In this document: positions 12,050-22,800 of the stretch, in pieces | Position numbering within the stretch: the stretch's first letter is position 1 | How the letters are laid out: each line of letters starts with the position of its first letter | Assembly (NCBI GenBank): GCA_907165135.1 | Contig: OU015566.1 | Location: 9,470,157-9,534,156, forward strand | Source: Oikopleura dioica | Lineage: Eukaryota > Chordata > Appendicularia > Copelata > Oikopleuridae | Reading direction: 5' to 3' | DNA length: 64,000 bases | Made by a program: the position numbers and the translations under genes | Notes under the pieces: model-generated | What the model was told of the DNA's origin: nothing | Databases searched by the model: none | What the model saw: only the letters and a program-made list of their open reading frames with translations

Positions 12050-13528
12050 TTTTTAAAGTTGTTGTTTTGAGCGTTGTCGGTTGAGCTGGTCGACTCGTTG
12101 TTGAGTTGTGTTTGATGATTTGACTACAGTTGAGCGGGGCTTAAATAGCGCAAAAACGCCGCGCTCTAGCGCTACCGGAGCGCCGCTGATAATTACGCTC
12201 TCACGAAATTACGTGCGAAAATGCGATGGTCAGGCGACTTTTTCTTGATAGCTTATCAATAACGAATGATGGAATGTAAAACTATTTATCCTGGGTCTTT
12301 CTTTATCTGAATTCTATCATAGACACTTGACTTTCCGTTAGAGAGCATACGAATTAGAGATAAAGAAGTAATTATGCAGTATTAATTCAAATTCAAATTG
12401 ATAGATCATCATTTTTGTGCGATGATTTGCAAAATGAAGAATTTAGAATCTACGGTGTGAGAAACTTAATTTGACAACTTGTCAAATTGAGGCTTGAAAC
12501 TCTCGACCGTGATGTTCGACCTTCATAGAACACGCGTTTATAGAAACTCTTCCCTTATGTTTTACTACAAAGCGAGGCACGTTTTCAACCCCGCGAATAG
12601 CTCAAAAAATTAGTCTCTGTTCTTATTTGATCCTGTAATCCGGATCTCTTATGAATTGGGATAATATTTACGGATCTAATTTAACATGCGCGAAGGATTT
12701 TTACATCAGTCAATTATATTATAAAGTTCTCATTTGATTTTACGGTTTTTTTGTAAAAGGTTATGTTTTTACATGTTTTATTATTAAATTACTGAAGATA
12801 CTTTTTGAAGGCTTTTGCTACAAATTGACGATAATAAGATCGATTTAAAACTCGTGTTAGAAATCCAAGAATTTGAAATGTAGATCAGAGTAATCATTCC
12901 CAAAATTGCTGGCAATAGAATCCTCGAGTCGTCATGAATCCGATTCTGTGATTTCTGACCGCTACCTACATTTTAATGCTATCATTGCGACAGGTTTGAG
13001 TGGCGATAACAATCCGGTCTGGGCTATTTTCACGCGGCAATCGCGAAATTAGCGCACCTATCATCTTCTCCAATTTAAAAATTATGAAATTTTTGATTTT
13101 CGCTTTCTAAAGGGTTTCGGTAAGAATGTTGTATATTTGCGTTTAAGTCATACGGGTTCGTTTTAGATGAGCTGAAAGCGAATCTTATTTAATGAGATTT
13201 TAAAAACTAGCATGAAAAGGGTGGTTATCTACGTGAAGCGGCTGTGGAAATGGCGGAAACGTGATAACCTTTTGGTGAAAACTGACAAGTGTTGAAATAT
13301 GGAGACATACGGAATCGAGTTAAGAAGATAAGGAGTCCAGAATGTGTTTTGGCGAATTGGGATGAACGGTTGATCTTCGCGTTAAAGTCGTGGCCTAGCT
13401 TGTACGTTAAATCATCTTAATTCGCCACCTTGGGGATGATGATTTCAGATGGGGATTATTCTATTATTTTACAGCCTACCCGTAGATGAACGTTTAATGC
13501 GCTGTTATTTGAGTGAAGTCTGTTCAGA
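12050..13528. other. Promoter region and intergenic DNA
   Basis: The first 120 bp carry the TATA-like promoter of the secreted gene on the minus strand. The rest, up to HIBCH, shows only short open frames and no recognised repeat. Confidence 0.4.
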
Positions 13529-16500
13529 ATGAGATTTTCTCGTATTTTGCGAGATCCGGTGAAATTCCAGCGGGCGGAAAATGTCGGAATCGTCACTTTA
13601 AACCGTCCAAAAGCGCTGAATGCTTTGAATCATCCCATCGTGAAGATGATGAGGCCGCAGGTAAATTGTTTATTTTTGTTCATATTCCATGCTATTTTAA
13701 AGCTCAAAGAATGGGAAGAAAGTGGAATCGACCGAGTCATTCTCAAAGCCGAAGGCGGAAAAGCATTTTGCGCGGGAGGTAAGGTGGGATTTCTTTCATT
13801 TTGTTAACATGGCTCCGTTAAACGTTTTCGCGGTTTTCATCCAAGGATATAAATCCGGCGAAGTTCACCTTGCAGTTGCAGCCAAAACATGATCACGTTT
13901 CTTCTTTCTGAAGAAAAAACACCCTAGCCGGAAAATCTCGTTTATGCGGATTCTTCTGTGTTTTAAAAAAATGAAAAAGTTATTTACACTAAAGAATGTT
14001 TCAAATTCTAAGATTAAAGATCTAAGAAACCCTACATTCTTTTAAATTAACTAGTAAGGGCCTTTCAAGAGCCATTAAAGCGAAAATTAGATTATAAAAT
14101 TTTGAAATAACTAAAATTATAGGCGATATAAAAGATCTGACGCTTCCAACTTACGACGGTGACTACGATTCCGGCGCAAATTTCTTCCGCGAAGAATACC
14201 AACTTGACTATCAATTAGGAACGTATTCCAAGCCAGTAATCTCTCTCATCCATGGAGTGGTCATGGGCGGCGGCGTCGGCATTTCTTGCCATACGCCGAT
14301 TCGAGTTGCAACCGAAAAGACCCTCTTTGCCATGCCGGAGACTGGTATTGGTCTGTTCTAGGGTCGGACTTCCTTCCTTAATTTTTTGCTTACTAAGGGT
14401 CCTTCCCTTAGTAAGGTAAGGATTTTTTCCTTACCCTTTTTCGGATTTCGGCTGAAAAAAATCCTTACCATAGTTCCTTTCTGAGTTTTCAGAGATCCTT
14501 AGTAAGGATCTTCAATCCTTAGCGATTTTTCCTTAATTCCTTTCCTTACTAAGGATTTTAAAAAGGATTTTTTCGACGGCCTACGCATTTGGAGAGCGCT
14601 TTTATTAAAAACCCTTTTCAAAAGCCTTAGTAAGGAAAGGAATTAAGGACGAGTTGTGAAGGAATTTAGGAAAAATGTCTCTTGCCAACTTACTGACTGC
14701 AAAAAATACCCAATTGTTCGAAATAAAGGGTCGTTGACTTAAATAAATGCTATTTTCATCAATAAGAACATTTTTGCGAATCGTACCTTATCAAATCCAG
14801 GGGTGACCATTCGGGCAAGAAATCGTCGGTTGGCCGTCCGAGTGCCCGGCCGAAATCAAGGGTCAAGAGTCGAGCCGTCCGAATGCCCGGCCGAGCCGAG
14901 GTGCCCGAATTGCCCGAAGTTGCCCGAAACGCCCGGTCGGGCAAGTGGCCGAAGTGCCCGAAATGCCCGAAAATGCCCGAAATGCCCGGTCGGGCAGGTA
15001 ACCAAAGTGCCTCAAACGCCCAGATGAGCAATAATTTTCGATTTTTAAGTCAACAGAATCGGATTGATGATGGGATTTTCGATAGATAACGGCTAGAAAA
15101 ATAAGTTTCGAGGGACTTTTGATTCAGCTAGAGGAGCAAGAGAGCAAAAATGGTTGTAAAGAAATTCTTCTTGCATTATGCAAAAATTGGCAAAATTAAG
15201 GAATTTTCCTCGACGCGGGCTTGCCCAACTGCCCGAAAGCGCCGAATTGCCCGAAAGTGCCCAATTTGCCCAAATGCCCGAAATGCCCGCTCTTGCCCGG
15301 CCTAATTTTAGGGGCTGAGCCGTCCGAATGCCCGGCCGAACGCATTTTGCCCGAAAATTGCCCGAATGCCCGATGCCCGAATGGTCACCCCTGATCAAAT
15401 CCTTACTAAGGTTACTAAGGCCTTAGTAAGGAAGGCCCTTAGTCCTTCCTTAGGCCTTTCTTGATTTTCATCAAAATCAAAACCCTTACCCTTAGTAACT
15501 AAGGAAACCTTAGTAAGGGGTCCCACCCTAGGGTCTGTTCCCAGACGTCGGCGGTGGCTACTTTTTGCCGAGAATTCCAATTCCAGGATTGGGTCTCTTT
15601 CTGGGACTCACTGGACAAAGACTCAAGGAAAGAGTTGTCAATTTTGATAGAAGAACTATTTAACAGTAAATTCGACCGACACGTAATCTAATTTCAAGTA
15701 CCGATCTAATTACAGTGAAAACCCATTTTAAGGCCCACCCTTTTAAGGCCACTTTTTCGGAAAGTCTCCAAAATCTGTCATCCTAAAAAAGTCCACTTTA
15801 AGGCCACTTTCTTTTATTTTTTTTTCAAAATCCGAAAGTAACAGTTTCGCTTGTAAAAGCAAATTATCTTCGACTGTGTCTTCGGCCATTTTGAAGTCGA
15901 TGGCTTTTCAGTGTCGGCATTGTCTGTCACTTGAACTTAAGGCACTTCTTTAATCTCCATCGGAGTCCCAGGACGTGTTTCATCAATTTGAAGCGCCAGA
16001 AAATGCTCGACCAATTCTTCCTCTTGTTTGTCCAGAACATTTTCTGCAACATCGAAATCTTCAAACTGCTCGATTTCTTCTCGAAAATAATCCTCTTGAA
16101 GTAGTCCTGTGTTGATCCATGATCGCTTGAAGATTGCTGGGTTCAAGTGCATGAAGATTTTGCCATGAAATAATCACCAAGAGTCCAATTTAAAGAACAC
16201 ATTTGGAATCATACTTGGTTCGGGCGAAAGAAACATGCGGTAGACTGGGACCTTCCCCTATTAACCCTTATGATTCATTTTTGTTCCAAAAATATGGGAA
16301 AATTTGTTGTCATCCGACGAAAGGCAAAAAATATCCATTTTAAGGCCACTTTTGAAATTCGCTGTCATCCAAAAAGGGGCCTTAAAATGGGTTTTCACTG
16401 TATACTCTTGATGTTACGGCCTTCAACGTATAATTTACGGAAGCTCATTCAACGTGTTAGATTTTCTCCTCTCAGCAATTTTCAATTTCAAAAGATCAAA

Positions 16501-17197
16501 GCCTAACCAAAATCGAAAATGACTCAAGCTGCATTAGAACGTGATAGCAAACATACAGTTAGACAGCCACAAATAACTCATTATAAGGGCGCAGATTGCC
16601 AGCACGGTCATGTTTCTACTCATACGATTTCATCAGACAAGCTCGAGCAGATTGAGAAGTACCTCATTTCTCTCCCGCAAAACTTGGTCGCTGAAGAAAT
16701 TAGCGAAGCCATCCAAAAGTTTCAAGTTCCTATTGGCGACTTTTCGCTTGCCAGTCAATTGGACAACATCGCGAAGTACTTTGACGATCCAAAGAGCCTT
16801 TTGGAGCTTGTTCAAGAGTTAGAAAGCTCTAGTGGCGAGTGGGAACAGAAAATCGCCAAGAAACTAAGATCCATGAGCCCAACAAGTCTTGCGATAACGT
16901 TCCAGCAAATTCAAGATGGAAAGAATATGAGTTTTTATGACGTTTTCGCGATGGAGTACAGACTCGGTAAGTTAAATCCCCCAATTAATATTAATTGAAA
17001 ATTCGCTAAATTCAGCTTACCAATGTCTCCGCCATGAGTTCCCAGAAGGAGTACGAGCCCTACTCGTTGACCGAGATAATAACCCTAAATGGAATCCTGC
17101 CACAATTGAAGAAATCCCTGACTCGTTAATGCAGACCTTTTTCGAAGAAAAACCCAATGCATGGCACCCAACTAAGCCCTGGCAATCGAACCAATAA
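13529..17197 (+). CDS. HIBCH: 3-hydroxyisobutyryl-CoA hydrolase, exon split by transposons
   Basis: Mitochondrial valine-breakdown enzyme of the crotonase fold that frees 3-hydroxyisobutyrate from CoA. Exons 13529-13660, 13703-13778, 14123-14349, 15532-15627, 16588-16966 and 17016-17197 join into an intact frame of 363 codons. Key motifs are [19 protein letters not shown] (oxyanion loop), [59 protein letters not shown] and PKWNP. A nested hAT-like insertion (14358-15531) splits [11 protein letters not shown]. Splicing from 14350 (GG) to 15531 (AG) restores the codons exactly. The next intron (15628-16587) fits only as GA-AG: it gives [15 protein letters not shown], aligning without gaps to the human protein as I recall it, and it houses a pogo-like element. 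Poly(A) signal AATAAA near 17232. Identity is certain; expression of the interrupted allele is not. Confidence 0.9.
14350..15539. mobile_element. hAT-like element (1174 bp) inside a HIBCH exon, TSD GGTCTGTT
   Basis: The element spans 14358-15531. It starts CTAGGGTCGGAC and ends GTCCCACCCTAG, a near-perfect terminal inverted repeat. GGTCTGTT is duplicated at 14350-14357 and 15532-15539. Its body is made of CTTAGTAAGG-type subterminal repeats in both orientations. A second element (14798-15393) is nested in it. Without the nested insert and its duplication it would be about 570 bp. Its last two bases are AG, which can act as a splice acceptor. Confidence 0.88.
14790..15401. mobile_element. Nested hAT-like MITE (596 bp) with GCCCGA satellite core
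   Basis: The element spans 14798-15393. It begins CAGGGGTGACCATTCGGGCA and ends with the inverted copy TGCCCGAATGGTCACCCCTG. The 8-bp target duplication ATCAAATC is at 14790-14797 and 15394-15401. The flanks hold many units around TGCCCGAA, on both strands, so the element is very rich in CCGGGC pieces and reads as a spurious Pro/Cys ORF. Insertion into the larger element shows it is the younger of the two. Confidence 0.88.
15711..16402. mobile_element. pogo/Tigger-like element (688 bp), TA target duplication
   Basis: The element spans 15713-16400. It starts CAGTGAAAACCCATTTTAAG and ends with its inverted copy, flanked by TA on both sides. The CAGTGAAAACC-type ends and TA duplication fit the pogo/Tigger branch of Tc1/mariner elements. 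It lies wholly in the HIBCH intron 15628-16587. Confidence 0.85.
15937..16152 (-). pseudogene. Remnant of a pogo-type transposase C-terminus
   Basis: A 71-codon open frame inside the element carries [16 protein letters not shown], which resembles the segment near the end of pogo/Tigger transposases where a conserved Trp precedes the acidic tail. An acidic stretch ([14 protein letters not shown]) follows. The DDE catalytic core and the DNA-binding domain are gone, so it cannot move itself. The match is from memory and moderate. Confidence 0.5.
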
Positions 17198-17491
17198 TTA
17201 TTTATACATCGTGTGTTTTAATTCATATATGCCAATAAAGAAACTATTCGATTAACATTGAAACAAGCGTATTTATTAAATTTGATTATGTACAGATATG
17301 ATTTGAAATTATTCATCTTTCGTCAGGGTCGTAAAAGTCGAGTTTCCTGGAAAAAATAACGATGTTGTGAAGAATTTGACAAATCAAAATATTCATTTAT
17401 TGGCTCCAATTTTGGAGTAATCTCTTAGCAGGTTATATGCGTGATTCTACGAAGCGATAAATAAAGAAAGTGCTTTCAGTTCCATTTTTGT

Positions 17492-18610
17492 TTACATACG
17501 GCTTCCACCGCCGCCCATTCCCTTCATCATTTCCATCGGAATTGGGAAAACGATTGTAGAATTCTTCTCAGCTGAGATTGTGGTCAAAGTCTGGAGATAT
17601 CTAAACGAGGTTGCATCCATAAGTCAAGTAATAGAATTTACCGGAGCTGGAGTGCAGCGGGAGAGCTATTGATGACATCAGCGGCCTCTTTCAAGCTCTT
17701 TGAGGCATTCATTTCTCCCTCAGCAGCAATAATCTAATAAGTTCATTATAGACACGAATCGTCCTTTAAAAGTTCACGAACTTATTTTCGTGTCCGAGCA
17801 AATAAGATACTTGAAAACACGCGCAAATAATTCAATCGGAATGCGTCATTATATTTACCTTAGCTTTGGCATCTCGGGCGGCTTCGGCTTCAGCAGCCAT
17901 GGCTCTCTGGAGGGATTGCGGCAGAATAACATCCTTGACTTCAACTCGTTCGACAGTGATTCCCCATGGGTCAGTGGCATCATCGAGGATCTGCAGCATT
18001 TCATTTGAAATGGCTTCTCGGTCAGAGAGAACTTCCGAGAGGTTTCTTGTTCCCAGGATGTTTCGCAGAGTTGTCTGAAGAATGAAGAACTGATTCTTAT
18101 ACTAAAATCACCTGAGCGAGGAGTCGTGTGGAGATTGACGCGTTTTCAACGTTCTTAACCGAGGCAATAGCATTTCCAATTCTGTAGTAGACGACGGCGT
18201 CAACTCGGATTGTGACGGAATCCTTTGTGAGGATCTCTTGAGGTGGAATGTCAAAAGAGATCGTTCGCATATCGACCTAGTCATTAGAATTGAATTAGCA
18301 TTAAATCAATTCTACCTTGATAAAGCTGTCAGTGCACGGGACGATAAAGAATAAACCAGGTCCGACAGCTTTGTTGCCGCTGATTCGCCCGACACGGAAG
18401 ATCACAGCTCTCTCATACTCGGCAATAATCTTGACGGCCGAAAATATCGTGATTGGGAAGAGGAGAATAGTCAAAATCGTGAAAAGAGAACAAGGCAGCT
18501 GGAGCAGCAGCCTAGTCCCTCGTCAACTTCATTATCATCGTGATTTGCAGTCCTAAAATTATGTGAAGTCTTATTCCGAAACTCAACAAGAACTTTTCAG
18601 GCCGGTGCAT
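17492..18610 (-). CDS. STOM: Stomatin (SPFH/band 7 membrane protein)
   Basis: Stomatins are hairpin-anchored membrane proteins that oligomerise at cholesterol-rich patches and tune ion channels. Exons on the minus strand are 18594-18610, 18316-18552, 18112-18276, 17859-18074, 17642-17733 and 17492-17600. The chain runs from MHRPEK and an acidic stretch through the hydrophobic hairpin (ILTILLFPITIF) to EYERAVIFRVGR and GPGLFFIVPCTD. The SPFH core DMRTISFDIPPQEILTKDS follows. Then come RLLAQTTLRNILG, DDATDPWGI, the helical QRAMAAEAEAARDAKAK and AAEGEMNASKSLKEA. The end is LQLRYLQTL and a Gly-rich tail. One base appears missing in exon 2: a run of four T at about 18488-18491 (minus strand sense) breaks the frame between CLVLF and TILTIL, and one extra T would heal it. 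This may be a sequence error or a real lesion. The rest is intact. Confidence 0.88.
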
Positions 18611-18619
18611 CAGCTAAAG

Positions 18620-19500
18620 TTTGTGTTTATCGTTTTAATCAAGAATTGTTGACCAAGCAAAAATTATCAACATTGGAATCAACTTTTCATAAAGTTTTCT
18701 TACACTTTAGTCATTTTATAATCTTCTTTGATTCCGATTATCTAAGCTAAAGGTAAAGTACCGCGTTGAAAGTTAAAAAAATTAAAGTTTGCTTACATTT
18801 CGATGCTCTCGACTTGATTTTTCATTCAAATGCCCCCGTGGCGAGCGCCTGTCCTAACTAAACAATGGGCGCTGGCCTGGGGCAAGTGAGCAATGGAAAA
18901 ATATTCATTTCTTGGAGCTCATGGCAACGTCGGTGAATGGGAGGAAGTTTATTCTGCACAATTGACAATCGTGAATTGACAATTCAAAATTCTGCATCAG
19001 GACAATGGTTAATTGATCGCTCGACAAGTTTATGGGAATCCAGCAAGGGCAAGCATTCGATACTTCCATTTTTAGCATGGGTTATTAGAATTTGCACAAT
19101 TGATAGTAATTAGTGCGGAAGACTTTCACTCCACAATCGCTTAAAAATTAACATGATTTCAATTGAGCGGTAAAAAACTGTCCGAATCGGTTTACTCTAT
19201 ATTTTTAGTCATGAATAAATAAGTCGTGGTTAACTGATTACTGAAACGCGAAAGTCCCTTCAATCTGTCAAGTTCCACGAAGCCCAAATTTTGACAAAAC
19301 TTCACTTGCCATTTGACGTTGCCAAAATGTTTTTAGATTACCCTAGATACAGTAAGGCTTTCATGATAAGTTTTTCAATTCAAAAGTTCTGAAAACAAAC
19401 CAATTCAAATGGTTCTGTTCCACCTGCAGACCAATCTGTTACGCTCTAGTTCCCCTCCGTATCTTCCTTATCGACCGTAAATCTTATTCAAGCTGAACGC
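18620..19500. other. Intergenic, no gene seen
   Basis: AT-rich spacer between divergent stomatin and the Leu/Met-repeat gene. Only short frames; no repeat family recognised. Confidence 0.4.
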
Positions 19501-19506
19501 TGCCCA

Positions 19507-19516
19507 ATATAAAAAG
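19507..19516 (+). promoter_or_regulatory. TATA box of the Leu/Met repeat gene
   Basis: ATATAAAAAG lies 36-45 bp before the ATG at 19552 and is followed by a pyrimidine-rich initiator (TCATCAAA). The 5' UTR would be only about 15-20 bases, typical of a strong tissue-specific gene. Confidence 0.6.
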
Positions 19517-19551
19517 GGGGCTCTTCCTCCGTTTCTCATCAAACTCTGAAA

Positions 19552-20649
19552 ATGAGAATCTTATCACTTTTCTTCACCTTCTCCTTTGCATTCGACGATG
19601 TTCTGCTTTTGAGCCTGCTTTCCCGTTCTGGCTCTGACTCGCAAAACAACCAGATGAACTCGATTTTGCCTCTACTTCTTCTTGATGACACCAGCTCTGA
19701 CAATTCGGATTTGATGCTGATGATGCTCATGAATGGTGGAACTCAGAGCATGGACCAACTCCTCCCACTTCTTCTTCTTGGTGATGACGATGATTCCTCT
19801 ACTGACATGATGACGCTATTCATGCTCCTCAGCAATATTCAGGGCAACTGTGAGGTAGACACAGCTTCTTCCCTCAACAATCTTCTTCCTTTCCTTCTTC
19901 TTACAAACTCAACCGATTCTTCTGACTCGCTAATGACAATGCTCATGTTTTCGATGATGGGTGCTGACAGCTCTGCAATCAATCCCTTCGTGATGCTTTC
20001 TTTCGTCAACAACGACGACAGTTCTACCTTCGAGTCCGATAGTCTCATTCAAATGGTTCTTCTTAGCTCTTTATCCGGAGGCTTTAGCACCCAAGAAGGA
20101 TTCGACAACTCATTCAACCTTCTTCTCCCTCTTCTCCTCGCTAATGAGACCACCACATCTGGATCATCTCTCTTGGTTCTCATGATGGCCATGCAAGGCA
20201 ATGCGCCAAACAGCGGATTTGGAAACAACATGCTCTTACCTCTCCTTCTTGCTGACTCCACATCATCGAACGAGAATCTTCTTTTCTACATGATGATGTT
20301 CGGCGGTGATTTCAACTCTGGAACTTGCAATCGAGGTCGAGTCGAACTCCCGAAAGAAGTTGCCCAGCCAATTGTCGTTCCCCAGCCTGCTCAAATTGTC
20401 CAGCCGGCACAAGTAGCACAGCCCGCTCAACAAGTCGCCGCGCAGCCAGTTCAGCAAACCGTCCAGCAGGTCCGCTACGTTGACACTGTTGTTCAACCAG
20501 GTCAGCAAGTGGTTTACAAACAAGCCCCGCCTGCATACGTCCAAAACTTGAGAGATGTCTACTATTACGACGATTACGAGATGTACGGAATGCCAGCCTA
20601 CGGATTCCAAAACCCTTACATCCGAGGAGGTCGAGTTTTCTTCGGATAA
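19552..20649 (+). CDS. Secreted Leu/Met-rich repeat protein (365 aa), novel
   Basis: A single exon with its own TATA box. Residues 1-14 (MRILSLFFTFSFAF) look like a signal peptide. Residues 35-270 hold six imperfect repeats of about 35-45 aa. Each starts with a hydrophobic LLPLLLL-like block, then an Asp/Asn/Ser/Thr patch, then a Met/Leu block (LMLMMLMNGG, LFYMMMFGG). A Cys at about 277 ends this zone. Next comes a segment of VQPA/QPAQ repeats, and then a Tyr/Asp/Arg-rich tail (VYYYDDYEMYGMPAYG, IRGGRVFFG). No domain is recognised. Such block composition suggests a self-assembling structural or adhesive secretion, which in an appendicularian could belong to the house or another coat; this is inference. 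Codon use is clean and biased (CTT/CTC Leu), arguing for real coding. Confidence 0.8.
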   Translation: MRILSLFFTFSFAFDDVLLLSLLSRSGSDSQNNQMNSILPLLLLDDTSSDNSDLMLMMLMNGGTQSMDQLLPLLLLGDDDDSSTDMMTLFMLLSNIQGNCEVDTASSLNNLLPFLLLTNSTDSSDSLMTMLMFSMMGADSSAINPFVMLSFVNNDDSSTFESDSLIQMVLLSSLSGGFSTQEGFDNSFNLLLPLLLANETTTSGSSLLVLMMAMQGNAPNSGFGNNMLLPLLLADSTSSNENLLFYMMMFGGDFNSGTCNRGRVELPKEVAQPIVVPQPAQIVQPAQVAQPAQQVAAQPVQQTVQQVRYVDTVVQPGQQVVYKQAPPAYVQNLRDVYYYDDYEMYGMPAYGFQNPYIRGGRVFFG

Positions 20650-20938
20650 AATCAAGCGCGAATACTTTTCATCCCACTTCTTTCTTTTCATTCTATATTT
20701 ATTACTTCGAATTCATTTTCAACCTGTTTCCCGAAAATTTATGCATTAGTCTTACAAAAATTGAAATAAATTATTTGAATAAAAAATCTTGAAAGAGTGC
20801 AAATATTGAACCAATTATCCACTTTTTGGACAGGAAGGCACAATGGGCCAAACAAAAACGTCACTTCTGACTACTGTTACTTAGGATACGAGAATAATTT
20901 ATGTGTTGATTCCAATTTTTCGCCGAATTTATCGAAAA

Positions 20939-22229
20939 ATGGCATCTCAAACAGAACTCGAGAAAGAAATTGAAGATGAAATGAAAAACATGTAAGAGGC
21001 TATTCGTAGGATCTCATTTATTTATTCATTCAAGTCGAATAATGGAAGCTTCAACAAAGCAGATGCAGGGCAATTTGAAAAAACTGGAGAAAGAGAAACA
21101 AAAAATTCAAAAGGAAGAAGATGACTTAGGTCATTATTGGTTCTAAAAATTTCTATTATCGTGAGAATTTGCCTGAAACCATGAATAACGCAAGACAGTA
21201 TGAAACTCTTCGAAAGAAAAATGACCAACTTGAGGCGAAACTAGCACGTGAACAGGTTAGATTTTTGCTTTATTTAGTTGTTTCTCATGAAATCCGGCTG
21301 AAGACTATCCAATGTAAGATCGCTTCGTTTAACCCAGCCAAGGGGGTTCATTCTAAAACGCGTTGAGTTGTTTCAACTGCGTAAAAATTCGAGCTTGTAG
21401 CTTACGGTCTGTCTCCTCTCTTCACCCAGCCTAGGGGGTTTATTCTAAAGCCACTAATTTTTCTTTATTTCGATTGACACTTACGGTCGGTTTCTTGGCG
21501 ATCGAGTGATCACATCAGGGCCATTGATACCTTGTACTTTACTAGGGGAAAGCAAGTATCTTGGAAGCATCATGTCCATGATTAGGAACTGGGCAAAAAG
21601 ATTAAAGTTCATTTCGTATCAATGGCTCCGGTTTGAATGCTGCCGCGGTATTTATGCGTCGAAAATCAATTATTCAAACCTAAATTGAGGACATGAGCAT
21701 AAAATAACATCTGTATTTATGAGCTAAATGGCACATTAAAACATTAATTTATAGAAGTCGGCTAAATCGTCATCAAGCCAAAGCAAAGACCTTACTGTTG
21801 TACCGGCCAAGACTAAATGGCTTCCGTCATTAGACTTCACAGATGAAGAACTTGCAAATATGACAGATAAAGAAATCAACAGTCTGGTAATCAAGCTGGA
21901 GCGGGAGCAAAAGATTGCAGGTAGACTTGTCAAACCCTAAATAAAAAAAATAAAAAAAAATGGAAAGATGGCAATTTGAAAAACTCTGAATGGAAACTTG
22001 ATCAAGAAGCAAAACAATACTTTGAAGCGAAAAATAAAGTAGAAGCTGCCAAAGTAATTGGAGTCAAAGCAAATCAAGATTTTAAGCGACATCAGCAACT
22101 GTAAGTCGACGAGTTTTACCCAAATGATAAATTTCGCTAAGAACGCCTGTGGAAAGCTCTACTGGAAGAAGTACCGATAGTCGAGCTTCGATGCATTCGA
22201 AAACTTCAAAATCAAGAAACGGTTTTTAA
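20939..22229 (+). CDS. Coiled-coil protein (about 207 aa), unknown
   Basis: Six exons join in frame: 20939-20991, 21035-21128, 21166-21255, 21755-21920, 21968-22100 and 22142-22229. The first 80 residues are Lys/Glu/Gln-rich heptad-like helix (NLKKLEKEKQKIQKEEDDL, QYETLRKKNDQLEAKLAREQ). A Ser/Lys linker and WLPSLDFTDEELANMT follow. A second charged helix (LVIKLEREQKIA, EAKQYFEAKNKVEAAKV) leads to a Ser/Thr/Arg-rich tail. The second intron needs GG-AG (or GT with a shifted acceptor). The third intron is 499 bp and contains a twice-repeated motif around CCCAGCC(A/T)AGGGGG (about 21333 and 21427). I do not recognise the family; a cytoskeletal or complex-scaffold role would be typical of such proteins. 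Confidence 0.7.
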
Positions 22230-22800
22230 GATATTTTATATTTGTGTGCAGATTTTGAGTTTTCAATAAAATCTTTTACTGTTTCTTCATCCATCGTTGA
22301 ATACTTTTCCAGACCAAGTCGGGATTAGCATGGAACATGTTATGCCCGTAGTCAGAAAAGTGTTCGATTTCGACATCGCCAGAGATATATTTTCTTTCAT
22401 TTTCCGGAAGTTCTTTGATAAGTGCAATGTCTTTGTCGCCCCAGAGAATCAGCACATTATGCGGAATCTTAACATATTTATGGCCGGACTTGAAGTTGAG
22501 TTTAAAGATCGCTTGACCTGAATTTTATCTAAGACAGCACATTGTCGTAAAAATTTAAAACTCTTTGGCTTGTGTTTGACTGCATGTTTGAGTGCGACTC
22601 GGCCGAGAGCACGATACCAGTTTATTGGCTCCGTAAATGGACTCGGTCTTGTTCGAGCTCCCATTCCCGTCATCACATCTTCGACATCCTCCCTATGCGT
22701 TCCCATTCGTCTGAGAATAAATTTGTGCAAAGCATAATCATTAATTTTCCACACTAGTTCTGGAATTATTGGGAGTTAGAAGAAGTAAACATAATAGCTG

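Noticed and set aside
14759-15398. Frames rich in Pro, Cys, Arg and Gly on both strands
   Set aside because: They are translations of the GCCCGA repeat inside the nested element.
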